From an uncultured Selenomonas sp. (GTDB lineage: Bacteria; Bacillota; Negativicutes; Selenomonadales; Selenomonadaceae), in the NCBI GenBank assembly GCA_947167105.1, contig CAMVGU010000006.1, positions 1-64,000 on the forward strand: 64,000 bases of DNA. Reading direction: 5' to 3'. A program made the position numbers and the translations under genes. Positions 42,509 through 51,141 of this stretch are shown one piece after another. The notes below the pieces were generated by a model. That model was not told the origin of the DNA, made no database searches, and saw nothing but the letters and a program-made list of their open reading frames with translations. How positions within the stretch are numbered: the stretch's first letter is position 1; every line of letters starts with the position of its first letter.

Positions 42509-44023
42509 ATGGAACAACCGGTACTTTTGGAAATGCGGCATATCGACAAGGTCTTTCCGGGGGTCAGGGCACTCTCCAATGTGGATTTCACCCTCCGGGC
42601 AGGGGAGATTCACTCCCTGATGGGGGAGAACGGCGCCGGCAAATCCACCCTGGTCAAGGTGCTGACGGGGGTCTATCAGCGGGACGGGGGCACAATCAGC
42701 CTCCTGGGGAAGAGGATTTCCCCGAAAACCCCCAAGGAAGCCCAGGAAGCAGGTATCTCCACCGTGTACCAGGAGGTCAACCTCTGCAAGAATCTGACGG
42801 TGGCGGAGAATATCTTCATCGGGCGGGAGCCCAGGAAGCATGGCTTTATTGACTGGGCCACCATCAATAAGCGGGCGGCGGAGCTCTTGGACAGCCTGGG
42901 GGTGCATATTGATGTGACGAAGACCCTGGATCATTATTCGGTGGCGGTGCAGCAGATGATCGCCATTGCCAGGGCCATTGATATCGAGGCGAAGATTTTG
43001 ATTCTTGATGAGCCCACTTCCTCCCTGGACGAGCAGGAGACACAGCAATTATTCCGCATTATCCGCATGTTGCAGAAGCAGGGTCTGGGCATTATCTTTA
43101 TTTCCCATTTCCTGGAGCAGATTTACGAGCTCTGCGACCATATCACGGTGCTCAGGAACGGGGAGCTGGTGGGGGCCTACGAAGTAGAGAAGCTGCCCCG
43201 GCTGGAGCTTATCGCCAAGATGGTGGGCAAGGATCTGAATGCAGTCAAGCATATGGACGATTTCGCGGAGAAGAGCGTGCCCCAGGAAGAGGTGTTCCTG
43301 GAGGCGGATCATATCGGCGAGGTGGGCCAGCTGGCAGATGTGGCCCTGAAACTCCACAAGGGCGAAGTGGTAGGCTTCGCGGGGCTCCTGGGCTCGGGAC
43401 GCACGGAGACGGCGGAAATCCTTTTCGGTGCCCATCAGCCCACCAAGGGACAGCTCAAGGTCAAGGGCAAGCCCGTGCAGTTCGGCAGCCCCATGGGGGC
43501 CATGCGGGAGAGGATTGCCTTCTGTCCGGAGGATCGGAAGACGGCAGGCATTATCGGCGACCTTTCTGTGCGCGAGAACATTATCCTGGCCATGCAGGCC
43601 AAGGACGGCATGTTCCACCATATCCCCTACAGCAAGCAGGTGGAAATCGCAGACAAGTACATTGACCTCTTGAAAATCAAGGTCAGTGACCGTGACCAGC
43701 TTATCAAGAACCTCTCGGGTGGCAACCAGCAGAAGGCCATCATTGCCCGCTGGCTGGCCACAAAGCCGGAGCTTCTGATTCTGGATGAGCCTACCCGGGG
43801 CATTGATGTGGGCACCAAGACGGAAATCCAGAAGATGGCCATAGAGCTTGCCAAGAAGCAGGGCATGGCGGTGGTCTTTATCTCCAGTGAAATGGATGAA
43901 ATGACCCGTACCTGCTCGAAGCTGATGGTCATGCGGGACAGGCGCAAGGTGGCGGAGCTTACGGGGGATGAAGTCAATTCGGAGAATGTGATGCGCGCGA
44001 TTGCAGGAGGTGCTTCCTCATGA
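42509..44023 (+). CDS. Sugar ABC transporter ATP-binding protein (YtfR-like), two ATPase domains
   Basis: The 504-residue protein carries two fused ABC cassettes. The first has Walker A GENGAGKSTLVKVL (about residue 34) and DEPTSSLDEQET. The second has degenerate Walker A GLLGSGRTETAE (near residue 290), signature NLSGGNQQKAIIARWL and DEPTRGIDVGTK. It powers the YtfT-YjfF permease pair. The ATG at 42509 is chosen because the frame upstream crosses the terminator at 42426-42467. It overlaps the next gene by 4 bases. Confidence 0.94.
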   Translation: MEQPVLLEMRHIDKVFPGVRALSNVDFTLRAGEIHSLMGENGAGKSTLVKVLTGVYQRDGGTISLLGKRISPKTPKEAQEAGISTVYQEVNLCKNLTVAENIFIGREPRKHGFIDWATINKRAAELLDSLGVHIDVTKTLDHYSVAVQQMIAIARAIDIEAKILILDEPTSSLDEQETQQLFRIIRMLQKQGLGIIFISHFLEQIYELCDHITVLRNGELVGAYEVEKLPRLELIAKMVGKDLNAVKHMDDFAEKSVPQEEVFLEADHIGEVGQLADVALKLHKGEVVGFAGLLGSGRTETAEILFGAHQPTKGQLKVKGKPVQFGSPMGAMRERIAFCPEDRKTAGIIGDLSVRENIILAMQAKDGMFHHIPYSKQVEIADKYIDLLKIKVSDRDQLIKNLSGGNQQKAIIARWLATKPELLILDEPTRGIDVGTKTEIQKMAIELAKKQGMAVVFISSEMDEMTRTCSKLMVMRDRRKVAELTGDEVNSENVMRAIAGGASS

Positions 44024-45114
44024 GCTCTGTAAAAGACAAGCTGCGGGCCTTCAGTGACAGCTCGCTCTTTCTGCCGGTGGTGGCCCTGGCGGTGCTGCTG
44101 GCCTTCAACGCGATTTTTGTGGACGGCTTTCTGACCATCTCCCTGACCGAGGACGGCAGGCTGTACGGCAGAATGATTGATATTTTGAACCGCAGTTGCT
44201 CCCTGGTCATCCTGGCTTTGGGCATGACCTTCGTTATCGCCACGGCGGGCATAGATATTTCCGTGGGCGCTGTGGTGGCAATCTCGGCGGCCGTGGTCTG
44301 CACCCTCCTGGGGGGGCGGGGCGACGGCGTGGCGGAGACCCCCCTGGCCCTGGCCATGCTGGCGGCGGTGGGGGTGGGCATCCTCTGTGGCGCCTGGAAC
44401 GGCCTTCTGGTGGCCAAGTTCAAGATCCAGGCCATGGTTGCGACCCTGATCCTGATGACTGCGGGCCGGGGCATTGCCCAGCTCATGACGGAGGGCCAGA
44501 TCATCACGGTCTACTACAAGCCCTTCGCTTATATCTCCGGCGTGATTCCGGGCAATATCCTGCCCACGAATATCTTTATCGCCCTGGCTATGGTGCTTTT
44601 GGTGGCCTTCCTGATGAAAAAGACCTCCATCGGCCTCTTTATCCAGTCGGTGGGCATCAATCCCACGGCTGCCCGCTATGCGGGTATCAATGTGACCATG
44701 GTTATTTTCCTGGTCTATGCTTTCTCCGGTTTCTGCGCCGGGGTGTCGGGCCTGATTGAAAGCTCCCTGATCCGCGCGGCTGATGCCAATAACGCGGGCC
44801 TCAATATGGAAATGGACGCCATATTGGCGGTGGCCCTGGGGGGCACCCTCCTTTCCGGCGGCAAGTTCTACATCGGCGGCTCGGTGATCGGCGCTGTGAC
44901 CATCCAGACCCTGACCACCACCATGTACGCCCTGGGGGTTTCCTCCGACCAGCTCCCGGTGGTCAAGGCCATTGCGGTTATCGCCATCTGCCTGATTCAG
45001 TCGAAGAAGGCCCAGGAAATGTTTGCAGCCTGGAAAGAGAGGAACAGAGGCGGCTCCAAGTCCCTTTCGCAAGGCTCCGGGTCAACGGGAACAAAGGCGG
45101 TGAATGAAGCATGA
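44020..45114 (+). CDS. Sugar ABC transporter permease (YtfT-like)
   Basis: A 364-residue inner-membrane permease of the ribose/xylose type, with helices beginning SSLFLPVVALAVLLAFNAIF, the motif GMTFVIATAGIDISVGAVVAIS, and a conserved AALGGTLLSGGKFYIGGSVIG-like segment near the C terminus (GGTLLSGGKFYIGGS). It forms a heterodimer with the next gene product. The start overlaps the ATPase stop by 4 bases and its stop overlaps the next start by 4 bases, so translation is coupled. Confidence 0.93.
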   Translation: MSSVKDKLRAFSDSSLFLPVVALAVLLAFNAIFVDGFLTISLTEDGRLYGRMIDILNRSCSLVILALGMTFVIATAGIDISVGAVVAISAAVVCTLLGGRGDGVAETPLALAMLAAVGVGILCGAWNGLLVAKFKIQAMVATLILMTAGRGIAQLMTEGQIITVYYKPFAYISGVIPGNILPTNIFIALAMVLLVAFLMKKTSIGLFIQSVGINPTAARYAGINVTMVIFLVYAFSGFCAGVSGLIESSLIRAADANNAGLNMEMDAILAVALGGTLLSGGKFYIGGSVIGAVTIQTLTTTMYALGVSSDQLPVVKAIAVIAICLIQSKKAQEMFAAWKERNRGGSKSLSQGSGSTGTKAVNEA

Positions 45115-46157
45115 GGGGCGTTAAGAAACTGGCGAACGATATGATAGCTTCGCCCTACTTTTCCTTCGGAGTGACGGTGCTCCTTTTCGCGGTGCTGTAC
45201 GGCACCGGCGTGGCCATGTACAAGGGCTTTTTGAGGCCCCAGGTGTTCTTTAACCTGTTCATTGACAATGCGGCCCTTATCATTGTGACCGTGGGCATCA
45301 CCTTCACACTGATAATCGTGGGTATTGACCTGTCGGTGGGGGCGGTGCTGGCCCTCTCCTGCATGGTGCTGGCCTGGCTCCTGGCCAATACGGCGGTTCC
45401 CGTGTGGGCGGCGGTGGCTGTGGTGCTCCTGATGGGCATTGTCATCGGCGCGGCCCAGGGCTATATCATTACGAAATTCGATTTGCAGCCCTTTATCATC
45501 ACCCTGGCGGGCATGTTCTTCTGCCGGGGCATGACGGCGGTTATTTCCAGGGATACCATCCAGATTACCAATGAAACCTTTACGGCGATTGCCAGCTACC
45601 GGATTCCCATCGGGGACCTGGGCTTTGTCTCCGTGGGGGCGGTGCTTGCCCTTATTGTCCTTGCCATAGCGGCGGTGGTGCTGGGCTTTACCAAGTTCGG
45701 GCGGGCAGTCTTTGCCATCGGCGGCAGCGAGTCCAGTGCGGCCCTGATGGGCTTGCCTGTCTTCCGCACGAAAGTCATAGTCTATACGATTTCCGGCTTT
45801 TGCTCTGCCTTGGGTGGCGTGGCCTATGCCCTTATCATGCTGACGGGCTACAACCTGCACGGCCTGGGCATGGAAATGGATGCCATTGCCAGCTCCGTTA
45901 TTGGCGGCACTCTCCTTACCGGTGGTGTGGCCTTTATCCCCGGCGCTCTTTTCGGCGTGCTCATTCAGGGGGTAATCCTGACCTTTATTTCCTTCCAGGG
46001 AACCCTGTCCGCCTGGTGGACGAAAATCGTGGTGGGGGCCCTCCTCTGCGTGTTCATCGTGATGCAGGCCCTGATTACCGAGCAGAAGGCGCGGCTCTCC
46101 AAAAAGAGCTCCATGGGGGAGCCTCCAGAGAAGGCCAAGCCGGGCCTGGCAGGGTAG
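45111..46157 (+). CDS. Sugar ABC transporter permease (YjfF-like)
   Basis: A 348-residue permease paralogous to the preceding gene (GITFTLIIVGIDLSVGAVLALS; SSVIGGTLLTGGVAFIPGALFG). Two different permeases are the hallmark of the YtfQRT-YjfF subclass, in contrast to the homodimeric ribose type. The TAG stop lies in the first bases of a family A repeat (GGGTAGGCTCGTGG), so the C terminus (GLAG) may be repeat-derived. It ends the transport operon. Confidence 0.92.
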   Translation: MRGVKKLANDMIASPYFSFGVTVLLFAVLYGTGVAMYKGFLRPQVFFNLFIDNAALIIVTVGITFTLIIVGIDLSVGAVLALSCMVLAWLLANTAVPVWAAVAVVLLMGIVIGAAQGYIITKFDLQPFIITLAGMFFCRGMTAVISRDTIQITNETFTAIASYRIPIGDLGFVSVGAVLALIVLAIAAVVLGFTKFGRAVFAIGGSESSAALMGLPVFRTKVIVYTISGFCSALGGVAYALIMLTGYNLHGLGMEMDAIASSVIGGTLLTGGVAFIPGALFGVLIQGVILTFISFQGTLSAWWTKIVVGALLCVFIVMQALITEQKARLSKKSSMGEPPEKAKPGLAG

Positions 46158-46362
46158 GCTCGTGGTGTTACTTTCTTACTACGAAATCTTAGCGAGTCAA
46201 GCCCGTAAGGGCGCAGGATCGGTTAGATTTCGTGTAAGGGCGTAGTGCGAAACACTGTTTCGCACGGAGTTTTGTGTGGACAAAGAAAGTAACCAAAGAA
46301 AACCGCCGCCCTTGTTCCCTTCCTTGGAGAACGAGGGCGGCAGCGCCCATCCCTGGGCGCGG
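46153..46362 (+). repeat. Family A repeat, copy 9, interrupted in hairpin 1
   Basis: GTTACTTTCTT is followed by about 95 foreign bases (from ACTACGAAATC to about GAGTTTTGTG) before the other arm ACAAAGAAAGTAAC. The insert has its own stems (CGAAATC...GATTTCG; GTGCGAAACACTGTTTCGCAC). Hairpin 2 is the diverged CGCCGCCCTTGTTC type, and hairpin 3 is normal. Confidence 0.75.
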
Positions 46363-46461
46363 AGTTTGGGGGATCTGTATCCCAGCCTATTGACGAGGAA
46401 CAGTTTTCTTTAAAGAATTGGAAATGATGGTGTGCTCGACCACACATTAGGAGGATTGGCA

Positions 46462-48069
46462 ATGGAGATAGATAAGGACACTGCCGCCCAGGCCATCAGG
46501 GCGGGAGAGACAGCCTTAGGGCTGGAGCTTGGCTCCACCAATATCAAGGCGGTGCTGGTGGATAAGTCGGCCCGGGTGCTGGCGGAAGGCAGCTTCGGCT
46601 GGGAGAATAAGCTGGTGGGTGGCATCTGGACTTACAGCCTGGATGAAGTCTGGAAGGGCATACAGTCAGCCTATGTGGAGCTGGAATCCGCAGTCCTGAA
46701 GGGCTACGGCGTGCAGATTACCCGGCTTGGCTCCCTTGGCATCAGCGCCATGATGCACGGTTATCTGGCCTTTGACAAGGAGGGCAGGCAACTGGGCGAG
46801 TTCCGCACGTGGCGCAACAATACCACGGGGGAGGCGGCAGCCAGGCTGACCAAGCTCTTTGGCTTCAATATACCCCAGCGCTGGAGCATCGCCCATCTGT
46901 TCCAGGCCATGCTGAACGGGGAGGAGCAGGTGAAGCATGTGGCCTTCCTGACCACCCTGGCGGGCTATGTACATTGGCGCCTGTCCGGGGAAAAGGTCCT
47001 GGGCATGGGGGATGCCTCCGGCATGTTCCCCCTGGACCCGGCCACGGGGGGCTACGATGCCGCCATGCTGGTGAAGTTCAAGCAGCTGCCGGAAATGGCC
47101 TCCTACAGTTGGCGGCTCTTTGAGCTCCTGCCGGAAATCCGCAGGGCGGGGGAGCAGGCAGGGCATTTGACGGAAAAGGGCGCGGCCCTTTTAGACCCCT
47201 CCGGCACCCTCCAGGCCGGGGCGGTGATGGCGCCCCCGGAGGGGGATGCCGGCACGGGCATGGTGGCGACAGACGCCGTGCGTCCCGGCACCGGCAATAT
47301 CTCCGTGGGCACCAGCGCCTTCTCCATGAATGTGCTGTCCGTGCCCCTGTCTGCCGTCCATGAGGATATCGACGTGGTGGCCACCCCGGACGGTGCCCCG
47401 GTGGCCATGGTGCATACCAATAATTGCAGCAGCGATTTCAATGCCTGGGCGGGACTGTTTGGCGAGATGGCGGAGCTATCGGGCCGCAAGCTGGCAGCTG
47501 ATGAACTCTACAGCCTGTTGCTGGGTTCCACCAGCGGGGCCGCAAGGGATGCGGGGGGGCTGCTGGCCTATAGCTGTCTCTCCGGGGAGAATGTGACCAG
47601 GGTGGAGAAGGGCCGTCCCCTGTTTGTGCGGGGGCCGGAGAGCCGCCTGCACCTGGGGGACTTCATGCTCTCCCAGCTCTACGGCGCTTTCGCGCCCCTG
47701 GCCCTGGGCATGCGCATCCTGACGGAGGAGGAGCATGTGACCGCCTCGGAAATGGTGGCCCAGGGGGGCCTCCTGAAGACCCCGAAAATCGCCCAGCAGG
47801 CTCTGGCGGATATGCTGGGGGTGCCCATCACCGTCATGTCCACCGCCGGCAGCGGCGGCCCCTGGGGCATGGCAGTGCTGGCTCTCTACGCCGTCAGCGG
47901 CAGCAAGGAGAAGCTGCCCGACTGGCTGGACAGCGAAATCTTCGCCGGGGCCAAGCGGCAAAAGCTGGAGCCGGAGCCGACAGGCCGCGCAGGCGCAGCC
48001 AAGTGGCTGAAAGCCTATGAAGCCGCCCTGCCTTTGGAGCAGACGGCGGGCAAGTATGTAGCCGAGTGA
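46462..48069 (+). CDS. araB: FGGY-family carbohydrate kinase, probable L-ribulokinase
   Basis: The chosen ATG (46462, with AGGAGG seven bases upstream) gives 535 residues. It has the FGGY N-terminal ATPase motif TALGLELGSTNIKAVLVD and the C-terminal glycine loop STAGSGGPWGMAVLALYA, plus GVPITVMST. With L-arabinose isomerase directly downstream, the substrate is most likely L-ribulose, giving L-ribulose 5-phosphate. By sequence alone it could be a xylulokinase-like or other FGGY kinase. A 4-epimerase (AraD) is not in the window. Confidence 0.82.
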   Translation: MEIDKDTAAQAIRAGETALGLELGSTNIKAVLVDKSARVLAEGSFGWENKLVGGIWTYSLDEVWKGIQSAYVELESAVLKGYGVQITRLGSLGISAMMHGYLAFDKEGRQLGEFRTWRNNTTGEAAARLTKLFGFNIPQRWSIAHLFQAMLNGEEQVKHVAFLTTLAGYVHWRLSGEKVLGMGDASGMFPLDPATGGYDAAMLVKFKQLPEMASYSWRLFELLPEIRRAGEQAGHLTEKGAALLDPSGTLQAGAVMAPPEGDAGTGMVATDAVRPGTGNISVGTSAFSMNVLSVPLSAVHEDIDVVATPDGAPVAMVHTNNCSSDFNAWAGLFGEMAELSGRKLAADELYSLLLGSTSGAARDAGGLLAYSCLSGENVTRVEKGRPLFVRGPESRLHLGDFMLSQLYGAFAPLALGMRILTEEEHVTASEMVAQGGLLKTPKIAQQALADMLGVPITVMSTAGSGGPWGMAVLALYAVSGSKEKLPDWLDSEIFAGAKRQKLEPEPTGRAGAAKWLKAYEAALPLEQTAGKYVAE

Positions 48070-48112
48070 AACAAGAGCGAAAAACCGTTACCCAACTGTA
48101 CTCATTGACGAA

Positions 48113-48162
48113 AAAGCCTTCCCCTCTGGGGAAGGGGGACCGCGTAAGCGGTGGATGAGGTT
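48113..48162 (+). repeat. Family C hairpin repeat between the kinase and isomerase genes
   Basis: AAGCCTTCCCCTCTGGGGAAGG followed by ACCGCGTAAGCGGT and GATGAGG, a single copy in a 150-base gap. Confidence 0.75.
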
Positions 48163-48219
48163 CGCTGTCATGAGTAATATTTTTTCTTTAACGAGTATAT
48201 ACGCAAAGGAGTAATAAAC

Positions 48220-49641
48220 ATGCTGAACGTACCCGATTACGAATTTTGGTTTGTGGCCGGCAGCCAGTTCCTCTACGGCGAGGAGCAGCTTAAAAACGTG
48301 GCCAGGGATGCCGAGGACATTGTGAAGCGCCTGAACGAAAGCGGCAAACTCCCCTACAAGGTGGTCTGCAAAGGCGTTATGACCACGGCTGAGGGCATCA
48401 CCAAGTTTATGAAAGATGTCAACTACCATGATGAAGTGGCGGGGGTCATCACCTGGATGCACACCTTCTCCCCTGCCAAGAACTGGATTCGCGGCACAGT
48501 CCTGCTGCAAAAGCCCCTGCTGCACCTGGCCACCCAGTACAGAGAGGACATTCCCTACGAGACCATTGACTTCGACTACATGAACCTGAACCAGAGCGCC
48601 CACGGCGATAGGGAGTATGCTTATCTGAACTCCCGCCTGGATCTCAAGAACAAGATTGTCTACGGCTACTGGGCCGACCCGGAAGTCCAGGAGGAAATCG
48701 CCTCCTGGCAGGATGTGGCCGTGGCCTACAATGAAAGCTTCAAGCTGAAAGTCTGCCGCTTCGGTGACACCATGCGCGACGTGGCCGTTACCGAAGGTGA
48801 CAAGGTACAGGCCCAGATCCAGCTGGGCTGGACGGTGGACTACTGGCCGGTAGGGGATCTGGTGGAGGTAGTGGACGCAGTTTCCGAGGGGGATATAGAT
48901 AAGGCTTATCAGGAGCTGCAGCAGAAATACGACCTGGAGCCCCAGGCCAACCCCCAGGATAAATTTGAAAGCTCCGTGCGCTACCAGCTCAGGGAATACC
49001 TTGGCATCAAGAAATTCCTTGACGACCGGGGCTATACCGCCTTCTGCACCAACTTCCAGGACCTTAAAGGCTTGAAGCAGCTTCCGGGTCTGGCAGCCCA
49101 GCTCCTGATGGCTGAGGGTTACGGCTTCGGCGCCGAGGGTGACTGGAAGCATGCGGCCCTTACCCGCCTGCTGAAAATCATGGCCCACAATGACCGCACG
49201 GTCTTTATGGAGGACTACACCCTCGACCTGCGCCACGGCCATGAGGCCATCCTGGGAGCACATATGCTGGAAGTTGACCCCACCATTGCCAGCGACAAGC
49301 CCCAGGTGCAGGTACACCCCCTGGACATCGGCGGCAAGGACGACCCGGCCCGCCTGGTCTTCACCGGGGCCGAGGGGGAGGCTGTGGATGTCACCATCGC
49401 AGACTTCCGTGAGGGCTTCCGCCTAATCTACTATCCGGTGGACTGCCGCAAAGCTGCCGCCACCCCGCACCTCCCGGTGGCCAAGCAGCTCTGGACCCCC
49501 AAGACCGGCCTGAAAGACGGCTCCACCCGCTGGCTGGCAGCCGGCGGCGGCCACCACACCGTCCTCTCCTTCCGCCTGACGGTGCAGCAGCTCCATGACC
49601 TGGGCACCATGCTGGGAGTAGAGCTGGTGGAGATTGTGTAA
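48220..49641 (+). CDS. araA: L-arabinose isomerase
   Basis: The 473-residue enzyme converts L-arabinose to L-ribulose. The N terminus ([19 protein letters not shown]), [14 protein letters not shown] near residue 85, and the C-terminal metal-site region ([30 protein letters not shown] and GGGHHTVLS) are characteristic of AraA. The length is standard. AAAGGAG precedes the ATG. It follows the FGGY kinase and the transporter, and a strong terminator ends the unit at 49661-49698. Confidence 0.97.
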   Translation: MLNVPDYEFWFVAGSQFLYGEEQLKNVARDAEDIVKRLNESGKLPYKVVCKGVMTTAEGITKFMKDVNYHDEVAGVITWMHTFSPAKNWIRGTVLLQKPLLHLATQYREDIPYETIDFDYMNLNQSAHGDREYAYLNSRLDLKNKIVYGYWADPEVQEEIASWQDVAVAYNESFKLKVCRFGDTMRDVAVTEGDKVQAQIQLGWTVDYWPVGDLVEVVDAVSEGDIDKAYQELQQKYDLEPQANPQDKFESSVRYQLREYLGIKKFLDDRGYTAFCTNFQDLKGLKQLPGLAAQLLMAEGYGFGAEGDWKHAALTRLLKIMAHNDRTVFMEDYTLDLRHGHEAILGAHMLEVDPTIASDKPQVQVHPLDIGGKDDPARLVFTGAEGEAVDVTIADFREGFRLIYYPVDCRKAAATPHLPVAKQLWTPKTGLKDGSTRWLAAGGGHHTVLSFRLTVQQLHDLGTMLGVELVEIV

Positions 49642-49660
49642 GAACAGATAACATAGGATA

Positions 49661-49698
49661 AGCCCCCGGAATCGGCACACCTGCCGGTTCCGGGGGCT
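49661..49698 (+). terminator. Intrinsic terminator of araA
   Basis: AGCCCCCGGAA pairs with TTCCGGGGGCT around an inner CCGG-rich part, followed by a T-containing tail (TGCTTTGCTTG). Confidence 0.8.
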
Positions 49699-50047
49699 GC
49701 TTTGCTTGTTTGTAGGTTTATTCTGACAAAAAGACGACTCTAGGGCAGGAATTCGGGGGAACGGGTAGAATTGATTATACATAGTAATTTGGAAATATGA
49801 ATTAAATGGTTGAGAGGCGGACATTATGTGCGAAATCATAACTGTATCTTACTATAGTACTTATGTTTGCGGGGGGGGGTATTCTCGCATTTTCAGGTTG
49901 CGTGGGTGAAGTCTGTCACAAATTCATATACAAGGAACCTTCTCACAGGGATAAGGTCACGCACAATAAAGTGTGATGGTGTCTCTTTGGGGATGTTTTT
50001 TCTGTGTCATAAAATTCCAGTGAAATTATGAACATCGGCGTTATAAA
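49699..50047. other. Gene-free boundary region before the dynamin operon
   Basis: I find no supported gene in this stretch. Base composition changes from GC-rich to AT-rich near 49740. A run of nine G (49871-49879) and several short hairpins occur, but no clear RNA gene. It is the edge of the putative island. Confidence 0.6.
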
Positions 50048-50064
50048 ACGACATGTAGTGTCGT
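50048..50064. promoter_or_regulatory. Dyad operator upstream of the WYL regulator
   Basis: ACGACATGTAGTGTCGT is a perfect six-base inverted repeat with a five-base centre, 48 bases before the start of the WYL gene. A TGTATGAT extended -10-like motif follows near 50073. Defence-island WYL regulators bind dyads like this upstream of their own operon. Confidence 0.55.
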
Positions 50065-50112
50065 AGTAATGCTGTATGATGTGACTACAAAGATATGACA
50101 GGGAGTGAATAA

Positions 50113-51069
50113 ATGAAGTCCACGCTGCGAATTGTCCATTTATTTTATCGGTTGTTGCGACGAGAACGACTGAATCGAGAAAATGTAATCGAAGAGTATA
50201 AAATAAACAGCCGCACTTTTGACCGCGATATTAACGATATTCGCAATGTATTGTCAGAATTGCATGAGCAGGATGAGCTTATTTATGATCGTAACGACAA
50301 GTGCTATTATTTGTCGCGTGGTGGGCAGCAGGACTTCGCTGGCACGGATGTCATGGCTCTCCTGAAAGTTCTGCTGGGCAGTCGTGCATTTTGTCATGAT
50401 GAAATGATGAGAATGGTGGATACTATTCGTTCACTCCTGCCATACAAAAATAGGAAAGAACTTTACTATGCTATAGAGGACGAATTGAAAAATTATATCG
50501 CACCTTTGCATGGCAAAGCTATCCTGGAACTGCAATGGAAAATAAATAAGTGCATAATCAACAAGCAGAAAATACAGATTGCATATGTAAAAGCGAATGG
50601 CAAGAGAATCGAGCGGGACGTATTGCCGGTAAATATTGTGTTTGCAGAGTTTTATTTTTATCTGGTGGCATTTCGTGATGAAACAGAGTACGAATATCCT
50701 GCTTTTTTCCGTTTAGACCGTATCGAATCTGTCAAAGTGCTTGGCAAGGCGGGAGAAAACCCGCTGTACACTAGTTTCCGCTATAGTGATATGAGATCGG
50801 CAGTTCAATTCATGTATGCGGGAAAACTTTTTGAAATTCAACTGCGATGCAAAAAATCGGCCTTAGAAGCAGTCTTGGACAGAGTGCCAAAGCATGAAAT
50901 TATACAGGAAAAAGCTGATAGTGTACTATTGACAGTAACTGCATTTGGTGACGGCTTTATACGCTGGGCAGCTATGCAGGGAGATGCTGTGGAAATCATT
51001 GGGCCACAGGAATTAAGACAACGTATGGGGCAGTGGCTGGCAAAGGCTGCCGATGTGTATATGCGGTAG
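50113..51069 (+). CDS. WYL-domain transcriptional regulator
   Basis: The 318-residue protein has an N-terminal helix-turn-helix (residues 1-65; SRTFDRDINDIRNVL), a WYL domain (about 145-215; QIAYVKANGKRIERDVLP, FYFYLVAFR) and a C-terminal WCX domain (220-310). WYL regulators such as BrxR and CapW control anti-phage systems, and several sense nucleic acids or damage. It is the first gene of the operon that continues to 61644, preceded by a dyad at 50048-50064. Repressor or activator action is not evident from sequence. Confidence 0.9.
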   Translation: MKSTLRIVHLFYRLLRRERLNRENVIEEYKINSRTFDRDINDIRNVLSELHEQDELIYDRNDKCYYLSRGGQQDFAGTDVMALLKVLLGSRAFCHDEMMRMVDTIRSLLPYKNRKELYYAIEDELKNYIAPLHGKAILELQWKINKCIINKQKIQIAYVKANGKRIERDVLPVNIVFAEFYFYLVAFRDETEYEYPAFFRLDRIESVKVLGKAGENPLYTSFRYSDMRSAVQFMYAGKLFEIQLRCKKSALEAVLDRVPKHEIIQEKADSVLLTVTAFGDGFIRWAAMQGDAVEIIGPQELRQRMGQWLAKAADVYMR

Positions 51070-51141
51070 GATTTCTGATAAATGGGAATAAATATGTATA
51101 GGAAGATTGCAGCATAATTATAAATGGAATGGAGGGGCAAG

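Noticed and set aside
49871..49879. A run of nine G upstream of the dynamin operon as a phase-variable switch
   Set aside because: It is intergenic and about 170 bases from the dyad, with no promoter spacing it would clearly alter. Noted only.
49699..50112. Possible non-coding RNA or retron-type element before the WYL gene
   Set aside because: Short hairpins are present, but there is no reverse transcriptase and no conserved structure I can identify.
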